A DNA stretch of 64,000 bases from Quercus robur (GCF_932294415.1 NC_065537.1:372001-436000), one strand, 5' to 3'. Positions 22,811 through 35,436 are shown, counted from the first letter of the stretch. Program-made: numbers and translations. The notes: generated by a model not told the origin, from the sequence alone.

Positions 22811-23584
22811 CTTACCTATAAAAATGAGTAAATAAAGAAATAAAGATTTGTTACTTATCAAAAATAAATAAATAAAGCTGATGAGCTATATTTGTGAGGA
22901 CTTCTGGAAGGGTTTTGAGTGGTCATAGGTTGCAAGAGATTGATTGTCATGTTGTTGGGAAGTTTGGAGACGGGAAAATCGAGGGTTATAAAGTGGATTT
23001 TGAATTATCACTTTGGTGGAGAATAAGGATTTAGGCTTTGAAATGATATGGAGGTAGGGTTGAATTTGTGATTGAGAACAAAGCAAGGACAATAGGAATA
23101 AGGTTGCTGTTAACAGGGCTTCCAATGTTGGTGACATGAACACTAACAGAGCCTAGGTTTTGTATTTTTAGTTTGCTAGATTTTCTTCTTTGATGAGAAA
23201 AAGGTTGGGCGTTAAAGTATGATTTCTACTGTGAAAAGGAAGTTTTTAAGATTCTCCTCTCGTAGGTTTAAAAATGATAGAGGTACAGTAGAACAAAAAA
23301 GAAGAAATAAAGAATAGAAGGAATTGAAATATCATATTTTTTTTTAAAAGATTTTTTATCAGTGAAAAAATAAATAAATTGCAACATTACTTTTTTTTTT
23401 TTTTTTTTTATAAGATATTTTATTAGAGAAAAAGGAAAGAGAGTGATATAGGTTTATGGTTTATATATGAATGACCAATCTTGCCCTAGATAACTTACAG
23501 ATACAAAAAATTTTGAATATTCGATGGAGTATTCCCATCTAACAATATCCAAATCCAAAATCACAAAATCACATGCTTAACAAG

Positions 23585-24000
23585 CAAAGCTATAAATCTC
23601 AATTAATTAAGTGCTAACACGACAAGACAGAGTTAGGAGCCTTTTTATAAATATGAGAGCTCTAATTCAAACTAATCCTAATCCTTAGATTAAGTAAATT
23701 ATAACCCTACATGTAAATTTGTAATTATTGTAATAAGACTTAAACCAATGAGGGCCAAACAACTATGATGGACTCTCAACTAAAATTCCCTTTTCAATTG
23801 GTATGGACCTTTTAATTGACGCTAGTTCTAAAGCATTAGTGGAGGTCTTCCAAGGAGTTCTTTTCTTTGAAGCCATGCAGCTGCTGTGTTGCAATCATTC
23901 TAATCTTTTGTTTCATAGTGCTTACTAAGATTTAATGAAATATCATACATGATATCATATTATCATCCACTATATAATATAAGTCGTGTCCTACACGTTG
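23585..24000. repeat. Segment shared with the duplicate block at 55.34-55.72 kb
   Basis: About 370 bp from gagttaggagcctttttata to the end of the atatcatacatgatatcat region align almost colinearly with 55345-55715. It is intron sequence here and flanks the pseudogene copy there, showing that intron DNA was duplicated together with exons. Confidence 0.75.
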
Positions 24001-24025
24001 AGATTGCATCAAGTGTGTGTATATA

Positions 24026-24253
24026 TATATACACACACACACACTGCTTTATAAGTATATTAAAATTATTAATCTAATTATACTCTCTCTCATGCTGCAC
24101 GAACAGTACATAAAACAGAAGAGTCCTTACTACGTTATACACACACACACACACACACTGCTTTATAAGTATATTAAAATTATTAATCTAATTATACTCT
24201 CTCTCATGCTGCACGAACAGTACATAAAACAGAAGAGTCCTTACTACGTTATA
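24026..24253. repeat. Perfect 114-bp tandem duplication
   Basis: The block from tgctttataagtatattaa to ccttactacgttata occurs at about 24045 and again 114 bp later, with no mismatch over about 97 bp. The units are joined by (CA)n tracts. The identity implies a recent slippage or unequal exchange primed by the microsatellite. Confidence 0.85.
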
Positions 24254-24469
24254 AGCACATTAAAATTACTAAGCTAATTATATTCTAGGTGAAACTCTAC
24301 TGCCAAACTCCTGGAAGTTTATAGTTCTATTTCAATTGAAAATCTATCACTAAAAGTTTGAAGAAATTTAAAAGAAATATCATTGGAAATTTCAAAATAT
24401 TATAATCATCGCCAGTGACCCATTAGTTCTGCTGGTACCTATCGGTGTCCCCAAATGGTGATGTCCAGG

Positions 24470-26165
24470 GTTCATATTGAGAAACTACAGAGAGATTTTC
24501 TATGGAGTGGTATAGGTGCTGAAACTAAAGTCCACCTAGTGAAGTGCTCTAAGATTTGTGAACCAGTGTAGAGGTGGGGGTTAGGTACTAGATGTTTGAG
24601 AAGAGTTAACCAAGCTTTGTTAGGCAAATGGTTGTGGAGATATGAGACTGAGAGAGATGCTCTTTGGAGAAGAGTCATAGAGGTGAAATATGGGAGTGAA
24701 TGGCAGGGATGGTGTACAAAAGCTGTCTCTGGTCCATATGGTTTTACTCTTTGGAAATGCATCAAGAGAGACTAGTTGACTTTCTCCAGTTTTCTTTTTT
24801 TTAACAGGTAACAAAAAAAAAAAATTATTATTAAGAAAAAACTAGCCAACCCAAGTTCATTGGAGATGTACTGTGGGGGCAAAAATCAAGAACCAAAATT
24901 ACAATGATCAAGTAAAATGCGATAAAGCCACACTCCAAACAAGGAGAGTATGCAAGAAAAAAGACTTAATCTCTAACAAGGACCGATCACATCCCTCAAA
25001 GCATTTAGCATTCCTTTCTCTCCAAATACACCACATCAAGCAATGCGGCACAAGTCTCCAAAAAACAATATAGCGATGTCGCCTGAAATTACCTTGCCAA
25101 AACTCAAACAACTCAACTTCCTTAAGAGGCATAACCCAATGGAGTCCAAACAAATAAAACACCAAAGACCACAGTTCATAATCTGTTGGGCAATGAAGCA
25201 GAAGATGATCCACCGACTCCCCCCACCGCTTACACATATAGCACCAATCAAGAACAATAATACTCCTTCTATGGAGGTTATCAGTTGTAAGAATCTTAAC
25301 TAAAGAGGCTGACCATGAAAAGAAAGCCACCCTTGGAGGGACCTTTGAGGTTGATTGCCACACCAACCTCCAAGGGAAGGAGAGAGTAGGAGGGTAGAAA
25401 GAAAGATAGAAACTTCTAACCTCAAAACCACCCGACTCCTTTCTGGCTTCCAACAAACCTTATCATGGCCAACCCCCCGCACTTTCAAAGAGTAAACAAT
25501 GGTCATGTGGGTGATGGTACTAGAGTGAAGTTTTGGCATGATGTGTGGTGTGGAGATTATCCTCTTAAGGAGGCTTTTCTGGAATTTTACTGTATTAGTC
25601 GGTCTAGGGAGGCTTCACTGGGATGTACAGTTCTCGTTAATTGGGAATTAGAATCATTGGCTTTGTTTATGGATTTGATCTATTCCACGTCTTAGCAGGG
25701 TGATGACTGTGATAAATCTGTTGGAAGACAGCTAAGAGTAGAGGTTTTGAGGTTCATGGATATTATCATTCTTCATTCCCTTCCAATGTCATGCTAGCAT
25801 ATGAGTTGCGGACAATGGCGTTTAGCTTGTTTGGAATCTAGAGGTGTTATCTTCATGGCAGGGCAGGTTTTGCCAACATTGCAATATAGCTTTGTGGAGG
25901 TTTGTGCCACATTGCATAATGTGGTATATTTGGAGAGAACAGAATGTTAGAAGTTTTGAGGGATGTGAACGTTGGATTCTCAAGATTAAGTCTTTTTCTT
26001 TTGTACTTTACTCAAGTAGAGTTTAGCTTTTTACAAACATTTTCATGTTTTTCTATTTCTGATTTGTTGGATCATTATATTTTGGGATCTCGATTGTATT
26101 GTACCCATTGTACATTTCCAGTGTATTTGGGTCTGTTTTGTTTTCAATTCAATTTATTTTACTTA
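24470..26165 (+). mobile_element. L1 LINE 3' half, interrupted by an inverted L1 fragment
   Basis: 24475-24780 encodes late-RT words ([41 protein letters not shown]). The same strand resumes at 25490 with GDGTRVKFWHDVWCGDYPL, followed by broken zf-RVT sequence to an A-rich end near 26165. The intervening 24790-25480 is another L1 fragment on the opposite strand. Relative to other copies there is an internal deletion near 25720-25795. Confidence 0.8.
24790..25480 (-). mobile_element. Inverted L1 3' fragment nested in the + strand L1
   Basis: A single minus-strand frame (25456-24908) encodes the zf-RVT region: [36 protein letters not shown] and VPHCLMWCIWRERNAKCF. Its 3' end (about 24790-24815) shows poly-T then aacaggtaac. 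The frame is intact, unlike its neighbours, so it is younger than its host element. Confidence 0.8.
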
Positions 26166-26404
26166 ACAAAAAAAGAAATCCTTCAAAATCAGTAGTTTTT
26201 TGACAAAAATCTTAAACAATAGACTTCCATCATATAACTTAGGATAATTTTCTTTTAGTTTTATTAATTTTCTTCCTTGTTTTTTTTCTCTTCTTTGTAA
26301 ATTTTGGTTTGCTTTGTGCTTTTCATGCTTAAAGTAGCCTTTTGAATATACATCTTTCTTACTTATTTAAAAAAAAAACTTTTCTTTATATATGAATTTT
26401 TAAG

Positions 26405-26435
26405 TAATCCGTGCACCAGACGGGCATATTGCTAG
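26405..26435 (+). mobile_element. Candidate Helitron 3' terminus
   Basis: A short stem (ccgt 26409-26412 pairing with acgg 26420-26423) lies 8 bp before CTAG (26432-26435) and a following T. This is the Helitron 3' signature. The matching TC 5' end was not found, so only the terminus is called. Confidence 0.4.
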
Positions 26436-28373
26436 TTCATATTATGGTTTTCAATTGGTTGGTTGTTTAAGAATCGGAGTTCACTATTGTAAATGTTCAT
26501 TTTTAGTATACATACCTGGATATGACTGTTTTGTGCCATCAGAGATACATAATCATAGGCAATGAAGTATTAGAAATGGATTTAATGTTCTGGATAAACT
26601 TCTTACCCAAATTTTAAACACAATTATATAACAGATAATATCTTTATTTCAACCTCTCAATAATGCTGTGAACAAATTAGTGGTTGATTCTTTTCTATGT
26701 GCATTGACTGATTGAATATCAGTAAGCAGTTGAGTCTATCCTAGGATTTTTGTGTAATCAACTAAAATTATTCTGTTGCACAGGATGATTGCAGATCCTG
26801 CCTTCTTATATAAGCTTCTTTTGGAGCAGGCTGCTACAATTGGCTGTTCAGTTTATGCTCATTAAATATAATTAACTGATTAGATTCTCTTTACTATGGT
26901 TGTAGGATAAAGCAAGAGTGGGATTTGGCACTTATTAATGTCCTTACCATAGCAGCCTGCAATGCTGTTGTTGTTTGGTATCCATTCATTCTTCTACAAG
27001 GCTGCAGAGTTGTGTATGGTTGGGTTAAGTGCTGGAGCAGTACAGGGAGCAGTATCAAACTTTTTGGCCAGTAAAAAGGAGGGAAGGTAAATATGTCTTT
27101 TGTTAATCTATTTTCTTTTCACCTTATAAGTAGGAAAGTAAATAACTCTGCCTGTGATGGGGCGAAGTAGCCGGACTAAATTATTTTGGGTGACCATTGA
27201 TTTTTGGGCAGGTTATCTGTGACAATTCCAACTGTGAGTACCAACGCACTTGGTTATGGTGCATTCCTCGGTCTCTATGCAAACCTCAGATATCAGTTGT
27301 TAAGTGGATTTGATAGAGCAATGATCAGCCACTTTGATGTTATTGGAGTGGCATTGTTTTCTAGCACAGCTTTGAGGTCTGTTTTTCTCTACCAAGTCAT
27401 TCATGCAAACCTGACAATAGTGCTGGTTCTCACTTACTGACTTACGTAGTTTTTGCATTTTCCCATGCTAAAGGAAGGGATGTTTTCAAACCTCTCTCTC
27501 ATTCTAATTTATTAAATTAATATGATATTGTTGGGGATTTTCTTCATTGTTGATATACTCAATATGTTCACATAGTTGTATAGTCTTCTAACTGTAGTGG
27601 CTTCTCTTTCATTATTGTAGCTTTTGCTAATAGCTTATTCATTTCTACAAAAGAGCTTCTTATTCTATTCTATTCTTTTATTTATTTATTTAGAACAAAA
27701 TATGTGCTATTCCGTTGGGTTTAACAGTCTGTCAATATATTTTATGATTGCCTCATATGCTCTGAGAATTCCATCTGGTGGCATTAGCATTCTCTGTCTC
27801 CTTGCTTCTATGTCAAAGGACCCATTTACATTTGATGCCAGATTATTCATTAAGGCTTCTTCCTTGATAAATTCCTTCTGTAAGTGATAGATTTGCAATC
27901 TTTGTCAGAACTTGTTAATATGCATCCACATATTGATTATATTGAAATCTGTAGCCATAGATTACGAAAGCTTATTTGTTTGATTGGTCTTGGTGTCCAA
28001 ACTTTATGTACCTAAAATAATTGTCCCTGCCTTTTGATACTTTCATCTGAGCTTGAGCAGTTTAACTTTGTTAGTAATCATTGTATGCAGGATTTTGAAT
28101 GTTCAATTAGGAGAGAGATCAAGGCTGGCATGGTTAGGCGTAGAGGCTGATCCACTGGTTCAATCAGATAGTCTCTTGAAGGTTTACAGCAGACCTTCTG
28201 AGGATGTTAATAGGCCATCTTCAAAATGGTTTATATCAAAGAATGCCATTGTTTCTGGGCTTGGGCTCCTTGGCATCAAACAGGGGACTGTTGACTCTGT
28301 TGCTGATGGGGAACCAGCGGCTCCCAAGGCATGGAGAAAGAGGATTGTCCGGAAGAAGGTGACTACAAGTTGA

Positions 28374-29024
28374 GCATAGTTCTGTTGATCTAATCACTGT
28401 CACTGTCCAATTTTGCCATATGACGAAGACATTGAGAGCTTGCTCACCAAAATTTAGAGAAAGAGCGGGTGGGAGGTATGCATAATGATTCATGGCTGCT
28501 TCTGCAGTGGGGCAGCTGAGAGAAAATTTAATGAATAGTACAAGAATAATATTTTTGGGGAGGATTTCTTAATTTTTTTTTACCCTTTAAAGTACTTGCA
28601 CTTAATCTAAATTGACATGTATAACAATGCTGTATTCAGAATTAATTGTTGTTGAAATTTTTTTATAGATTGAATGTTTAGTTACGATATTACACCTTTT
28701 TTTTAATGAGAATATTACATTGATTTTAAAAATAACTTCTATACATTTCTTTTGGGCTCTCAAACTGTCAAGATTTCGCAAAACCTGTTTGTCATGTCCC
28801 AAACAATTCAATGATTTTGAATTATTGCCATCATCTCCTTAGTTATGAATGTTTAAATCTATTCTATTATCAAATGATCCAACTGCAAATATTTGTAATG
28901 AACTTATGTAATTCACCGCAATTGAGTCAGCATTCAATTCAAGTAAGCCTTGTTTTCAAGGCTGGTCTCTTATCCTTGAAAAAGGATACAAGAAACCATG
29001 CTCTCTCCTGGCTTGTTATATGTA
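28374..29024. other. 3' flank of the RETICULATA-related gene
   Basis: Probable 3' UTR and downstream sequence; no second gene is seen. A transcript end would be expected within the first few hundred bases. Confidence 0.5.
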
Positions 29025-29427
29025 CTAGTTGCATAGCCGCGTGTTGCGCGTGATAATTTTTTTAGGATTGTCTCATTAAATATTTTATTAATACTATAAT
29101 TTTAGTTATTAACTATTGGTTTTTCATTAGTTTTTAAGTTAACAAACACCTTAAATATACCTTTTTTTACCTTTATACACACACATATATAGTGAATCTT
29201 TACACATACCTTTAAGAAAACTCTACATATTTCACTTTTTTGGATGTGTAAATTTATAGACTACTACTCCATAATAATAGTGGCTAATTAATTTTATATA
29301 TTTTTTTAGTGATCTTATTTGTAATGCTTCTTACTATTATCATATATTTAATAACTGATGATTTGCATAACAAAGATGATAAATGAGAGGTAGCATTGTT
29401 CATTAGATTTTCGAAAGTAATAGTGTA

Positions 29428-29477
<50 letters not shown>

Positions 29478-29860
29478 TAAGGTTAAATGAAATGTCAAAA
29501 AATAGATTTTTAAATTTTCTAACTTTATTTCTTATGTAATTTCTATTACTATCAAAGAACATCTCTTTTTTAGTTATGATTAATATGGTTTCCATTGTTA
29601 GAGTTTGATTAGTTTTAAATTTAAATTTAGTACTATGATTGTGTTTAATTGTTGATTGTTGATTTAATTTTTTAAGTGAATTTAATAGTTTATGTTACTA
29701 CACTGTAAAGTTTTTAATGTTCTCCACACGGTAATCTCTATTTTATTTTTTACTTCTCCTTACAACCTTTTTGTTTTCCAATCAACGATTACTAATTGAC
29801 ATTTAGTTTTTTTTTCTTTATCTACTCTTTATTACTTTGTATTGGTTTTTCTTTTCTATA

Positions 29861-29905
<45 letters not shown>

Positions 29906-31108
29906 GGCAACCTATCGTTTTCCAAAATTTGATGATGATTCTATGACATTAAATATGCATTATTAGTTATTTTATTTTATTTTTAATTTAGTGTTTCTAA
30001 CTTAATTTGTTTTGTATTTCATTCTTCCTTTGATGCATTGGGTGTGAGAATGAGTGTTTCCCTAGCATGACTTCACTTAATGTGGACAATTTTATTTATT
30101 TAATTTAGGCAAAATATTATATTTTAAATTTTTTTTTAAATAAAAAAGGAGTGGAAATATAAATAATTTAATGATATATATGGGGGATGTGGCTGAATTT
30201 AAATATTAAATAAAATGATATGAGAAAAAAAAATACATAAAATAAACAATAACTTATCCAAATAATTCTATGTAATATAATAATAGTACATTCTTATATA
30301 CTATTTTTAATTATTTATAATGCAATATGATAATATTGAACAATCAAAGAAAAAAAAAACTTAAAACACAAAACTAAATCCCATCAACCAAAATAGAGTT
30401 CTAAAGAATATGAAACTTTATCAAGCTAAAATAGAGATGCAAGAAAAATAAAAATAAAAATCCACCAAAAAATTGAGGGAGAAAGAGTGGGAAATAACCA
30501 CTTTTTTGTGAGAGAAAATTATGCAAATAATGAAAGAGTGAATGACAAATTTATACTAAGAGGATGATAATAAAAAGAAACAAAATAAAGGAGATAAAAG
30601 GAAAGAGGAAGAGGATATCAAGGCAGAATGTTTGGGAAGATGAAAAGGTAAAGAGAAGGAGAAAGGTTGAAGAAAGTGTAAATGTTAAAAAAAAATGAGC
30701 ACAATTTTCTTTTATTTGAATTTAAGTAAAATATTACATTTTTTATTTTTTTTAAACAAAAAGAGAGAGAAAATATAAATAATTTAATGATAAGGAGGAT
30801 GTGGTTGAATTTCAATATTGAGTAAAATAGAAGAGAAGAAAAAAATAAGAAAAATTAAAAGATATAACAATAAACACTAAATTACCCAAATTATGCTATG
30901 TAATGGAATACTATTTTATTTTTATCTACTATCTTTAATTATTTATAATGTAATTGGATAAAATTTAACAATCAAAGAGCAAAATAATAATAATAATAAA
31001 TTAAAACACAAAACTAAATCGTATTAACCTAAATTAGAGTTCTTAAAAACACAAATATTTATCAACCTAAAGCGGAGATGCAATAAAAAAATAAAAATCC
31101 ACCAAAAC

Positions 31109-31145
<37 letters not shown>

Positions 31146-31453
31146 CTTTTTGTGAGAGAAAACTATGCAAAGAATGGAAAAAAGTGACAAATTTATAGTA
31201 AGAGGGAAGAGATAAGAAGAGACAAATAAAGAAAGATGAAGGGAAAAATGAATAACAATATTAAAGTAGAGGGTAGTGGGGAGATGAAAATGTAAGGGAA
31301 GAAGAAAGGTTGAAGAAAGTGTAAATATTTAAAAAATAAATGAATGTAAAAAAATTTATAGGAAAATTGGAAATAAAAAAAGAAATATATATATATAGAT
31401 GTTAAAAGTTAAAAGTTAAAACCGACAAAAATGAATATGTAAAGTCAATAATC

Positions 31454-31488
<35 letters not shown>

Positions 31489-31617
31489 TTGTAAAAAAAA
31501 TAGGAATAAATAATAAATAATAATTATGTGGCGAATGATGTGGTGATGAGGTGATGCAACAGGAGCTTAGCAACAATAAATACTACGTTTCAACTTTTAG
31601 TAATATATAGATATAGA
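29025..31617 (-). mobile_element. Non-autonomous Helitron with internal 0.6-kb tandem duplication
   Basis: On the minus strand the element starts TCTATATCTATATATTAC (31617 leftward) and ends with a CGCG-loop-CGCG hairpin (29050-29038), gctatgcaa and CTAG (29028-29025). The flanking host bases are A before the 5' end and T after the 3' end, as expected for Helitron insertion at AT without target duplication. The 2593-bp interior is AT-rich with (TA)n, (CT)n and (GA)n tracts and no Rep/helicase frame. Two diverged tandem units of about 615 bp (30108-30722 and 30723-about 31345) make up nearly half of it. Confidence 0.85.
30108..31345. repeat. Two tandem 0.6-kb units inside the Helitron
   Basis: Both units share, in order, atataaataatttaatgat, a gggatgtggctgaattt-like word, acacaaaactaaatc, aaaaatccaccaaaa, a ttttttgtgagagaaaa word and aaaggttgaagaaagtgtaaat. 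Divergence is substantial, so the duplication is old. Confidence 0.8.
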
Positions 31618-32189
31618 TTGGATACATGATATATCAGCTTCATTTTTGCAACCTTTTGTATCCCTTATAGCTGGGATGGGAACATATTTCGTATCCCCGT
31701 GTGATAAATTTGTTAGTTTGTTACATCCCAATAAGTGGGATTGCAATTTAATCCGTTAAATCTTAGCTGGTGGATCATTTTTTTTTTTTTTAATCTTTAA
31801 TCTTTTGCAAGTGGATGGATATCATTTTATGTGTCATGTGTCCCCATTACAAGGGTCAAGTGTAATCGGAAAACAAGGTCTATGGCAACAAAAACAATTT
31901 CTTGCTACATATGGCAATGAAACACCTTTTGCCGGCTAATGTTTGTCGTCATTTTTGTCACATAATATATATAAGCAACAAAACAATATTATCGCATTAT
32001 ATTGTCCTCACCTAAAGTTGTATTTAGTTTGAAAAAGTCTACTTGAAGGTGGCAATTGATTGTTTTTGCCTAAAAAGGAGTGCCATAAAAGACCATTACC
32101 TCTCATATTTGTATTTATTGTGACTTACCTATTATTGTTTGTCTTTTTCTTTTTTCTTTTTGGTTAAAAAGGCGCTGCATAAAAAAAAA
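31618..32189. other. Intergenic, nothing recognised
   Basis: AT-rich sequence between the Helitron and an L1 remnant, without coding or repeat structure that I can identify. Confidence 0.5.
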
Positions 32190-32740
32190 AAAAAGCTTAG
32201 GACACAATTAGTCTATTACAAAATAGCTCAGTTTTATCAAAAACTAGCAAATCATCCACCACAGGCGGTGGTTCATACAAATAAGAAGATCAGTGTCTTG
32301 GGTTGCTCCCTTCTTGGCCAATTTGTCAGTGCAACGGTTAGCCTCCCTATAGATATGAGTGACAGAGCAGTTAGGGAAGAGCTTGATCAAGTTCCTGCAG
32401 TCATTCACCAACAGTTCAAGCATAAGATTAATAGTTCCAGGGTTAGTAAGAAGGTGAACAAGGACAATAGTGTCAACTTCAATATTCAGGTTTGTTAAAT
32501 TCAATTGCCTAGCCAGAGAAAGACCTTCCTTAAGGGCCCACAACTCAGCCATGATGCTGTACATGCTACCAAGCTTCCTTGTAAAACCAGCAATCCAGTC
32601 ACCCTCACTGTTGCGTAGAAGTCCCCCTCCACCAATCTGAATTTGCATCCTAATTGGTTTGTTGGAGTTTTCTGGGACAATGACATAGAATTCTGCGCCT
32701 CTTTTTATGCATTGATCATACAATCCTTGGTCAATCCTCT
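32190..32740 (-). mobile_element. L1 LINE RNase H remnant
   Basis: A minus-strand frame (32723-32244) shows the reverse-transcriptase-associated RNase H fold of plant L1 elements: GGGGLLRNSEGDWIAGF, then MAELWALKEGLSLARQLN, DTIVLVHLL and the late THIYREANRCTDKLAKKGA motif. The first catalytic Asp region (usually within FNTDGS) is altered. The frame closes shortly after, and a poly-A/T junction near 32180 may mark the 3' end. Confidence 0.8.
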
Positions 32741-33877
32741 TTGATATTATTGTTTGTCTTTAATGCAACACAACATGTACCTTCCTTCTAGCTATAACAT
32801 TGGAAAAGGTGCCCTAAGATCACATCCCTTTAACCAACCTTGAAGGATGGCATAATATTAGGACTCTTTCATAACAATAAGGGAAAATGTTTACTAATAG
32901 GGAATATTTTCACCATCCCAAAATTTGGCTAACACACTGAGCCTTCAAGTACAAAGGCATCATTAGACAATAAATAATCATTAGGTCCCATTAGCATCGT
33001 TAGGCCTCATGCGTACCTTCAGGTGTCCCCAAGGTTTGTCAGGCACCCCAAAGATCGTCAAGCCCCCTAAGTGCTCATCAACATCTCTGACAATAGTAAT
33101 ATTTACTCGTTTGATACAAAAAATGGCAGACGAAGCAATGCATGACTGACGACCCTTCATACTTAGCTCCACATCGTTTACATGTTCTCCACACTAGTAT
33201 CTCTGTATGGAAAGAACTTTCACACCACACCCAAAGATCCTTCTACACGTTCGTATCCTCCAAACATGGAAAGTTAGGCCCAAGGATCTCAGAGCATTAA
33301 CTTCATACTCTTCCATTCATATCCTCCAAACATGGAAAGTTCGGCCTAAAGATCTTAGAGCATTAACTTCATACTCTTCCTATAAGGAAAGAGCCTACAT
33401 TCACAGGATCTTGGTCAGCTCTATACCACTTTATAAGCATCATCCCCCGCCCTTCCAAGGTACGTAGAATTTCCAAACTCTCATACGTTTTGGTTAAGTG
33501 ATTAAACTTTTAGTAAGACTAGCTAAATTTCCACACGATGTACTTATTATTAGTTTTCTCCAATATTTCAATAAGTTTGCCAAGAATATTATAGATTAAT
33601 TGGTTGGCACCTCAATTTCTAATAGAGATATTCATGATTCATATCCCCAAACTATTGATGAATAAAAAAAATTTGAATAAATTTCCTTGTAAAAAATTGT
33701 AATCCTTAGTTATTTTATAGACAAAATAGAAATCATACTATGTGTGTGTGTGTGTTCACAAATAGAAAATTGCATGACGTAGTGGTTAATATAGATAAGC
33801 ATGTTTCATGCCTACTAAAAAAATGCATATATCCTTCAATTATTGTTTCTCAAATAAATGTAGAAAAATTATATTAA

Positions 33878-33911
<34 letters not shown>

Positions 33912-33990
33912 TACATGTGACTAAAAGGAGTTAGGAAATTTAAAGGACTAAGATTTATTTTAGTGAATTCACAAAATTTTTTTTATGACT
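32741..33990. other. Repeat-derived intergenic sequence
   Basis: No gene supported. Contains a 66-bp tandem duplication (33251-33316 and 33317-33382, words atcctccaaacatggaaag and agcattaacttcatactc), in phase for a short open frame but with no recognisable protein. (TG)n lies near 33740-33755 and (CA)n at about 33880-33903. Confidence 0.5.
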
Positions 33991-33994
33991 CTTG

Positions 33995-35436
33995 TGTCAA
34001 TTTTTTTTTATGGTTAAATGCATGTTTGCATCACATATAAAACATATGCAACGGAAAATTAACGGATCTACTTCATTCGTAATTGACAACATACACTATG
34101 TAAATTTCAAAATATAAGAACAAGAGAGTGTACCTTGGTGTGGTGAATTTCAAAACAAAGATTAGAAGTCCTTGGGAGTACTTTTAATCTTCACTCCAAT
34201 TCTACTAACACCCAAAAAGTGTAGTCTCTCAATGAGTTATATGTGTATGTTCAAGAGAGAATGAGAGAGTGTCCAACACTCACATACAAACCATTTCATG
34301 TATGTTGTTCTTCTCTAAATTTTGTATGTTTCTCTTCTTATAACTGATTATCTAATTGAGCTAGCCTTTTGGGCCTTCCCAATTATGCTCTAGTATGTGG
34401 CTTGGAATAGGACCAAAAGGGAACAAATAAGACATTAGTTCTAATGGGCCTTGGGCTTTTCTGTCAACTCTTGACAAGTCCAAAGTTACCATTAATTATA
34501 TTTAATATCACTATATAAATATAATTGTACTCTAAGCCTTATTAATAAATTATATCCCAAGACTTTATTGTACATGCAACTCCTTTATAAAATATTCGTA
34601 GTAATACAAAGTCATGAATGTAGACTGCCACTTTATAAATTACTACATCTTAATCCTTGAGTACCCGGTTTAATCCTTTAAGTTATTCATCATATATTTA
34701 TGAAATCCAATTTCATAAATATATACTTTAGTAACTATTTACTAAAGTAGTTAGACTTAACATTCTGAATAACAAACCCATTAAACTTATCTCAAGGGAA
34801 TATTTTGTATTTCCGTTAAAAGACTGTGAATTCCATTTTGAGAATATATGTTCCATCAACACTATATGTGGTTGCCTAATATACTGAGGTTTTTACCGTT
34901 ACTTTAGATCTCACTCTTGATATATCAAAGCAACCTACACTTCATGATCAGGTCCATTATTCTCTCAGGATTAAAAGTTCATGTAAATAAAAGTCGTGAG
35001 ATTTATTATTCATTTGACAGTCGTTAGGAGAATAATAAATCTCACAGCGGTCCAGTTCAATATATCTTAACTCTTAAAACATATCAACATATCAACTAGA
35101 AGTCTCCACTTCCATGATCAAGACAAATCATCTTAGTTGATATGCTATAATCTTCGCAGATGAAACGCTCAATTTCATCACCGACTACGAACTAAAATTC
35201 TGAGTTTATAAAGAACTTGTGATTTATATCCTCTGTGACTTTTCACATAAATTACATACTATGCATCTCATGGACTATATGATAATGTCCGAATATTCAT
35301 GTTACCATTATTTTAGATAATAATAAAACAAATTTATCAATCACAATATTAAGTCATACATCATGTCATATATAATGTCATACATAATATCATACATAAA
35401 ATCATACAATAAAATTTAAGGGCACTAATCCTAACA
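33995..35436 (-). repeat. Possible solo LTR of a Copia-like element
   Basis: On the minus strand the segment begins TGTTAGGATTAGTGCCC (35436 leftward), a very common Copia LTR start, and could end in ttgaca at 33995. It contains no gag or pol. No matching 5-bp target duplication was found (tcttg versus gttgt), so the left limit is uncertain. Confidence 0.4.

Larger units (their letters stand above)
19232..28373 (+). pseudogene. RER: RETICULATA-RELATED (DUF3411) chloroplast membrane protein gene, disrupted by two internal deletions
   Basis: Exons read as 19232-19618, 20348-20512, 20616-20708, 20784-20899, 26784-about 26850, 26906-27086, 27212-27376 and 28091-28373. The first encodes a Ser-rich, probably plastid-targeting N-terminus; the second is a Gly/Asp-rich acidic stretch ending GGLFRRRKF. 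The next carry family words NEWQKTMMDLPAGFRQAYEM, SSAQMVKFLAINAQPTTTRF and DPAFLYKLLLEQAATIGCS, and the last ends in KNAIVSGLGLLGIKQG. These match RER3/RER4-type proteins, which act at the chloroplast envelope in leaf mesophyll development. Two lesions: after IGCSV (about 26853) the conserved WWEV segment and its donor are gone and the frame meets TAA at 26863; after VVVW (about 26978) some 40 residues are missing and the frame shifts before HSFFYKAAEL. Intron 4 is 5.9 kb and full of L1 DNA. It is a pseudogene or null allele unless the assembly is wrong. Confidence 0.8.

Noticed and set aside
32139-32498. Plus-strand open frame of 119 codons
   Set aside because: Antisense to the L1 RNase H fragment, which has clear motifs on the minus strand.
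33776-33850. Weak A-box-like word (tgacgtagtggtta) suggesting another SINE
   Set aside because: No B box, A-rich tail or target duplication could be found.
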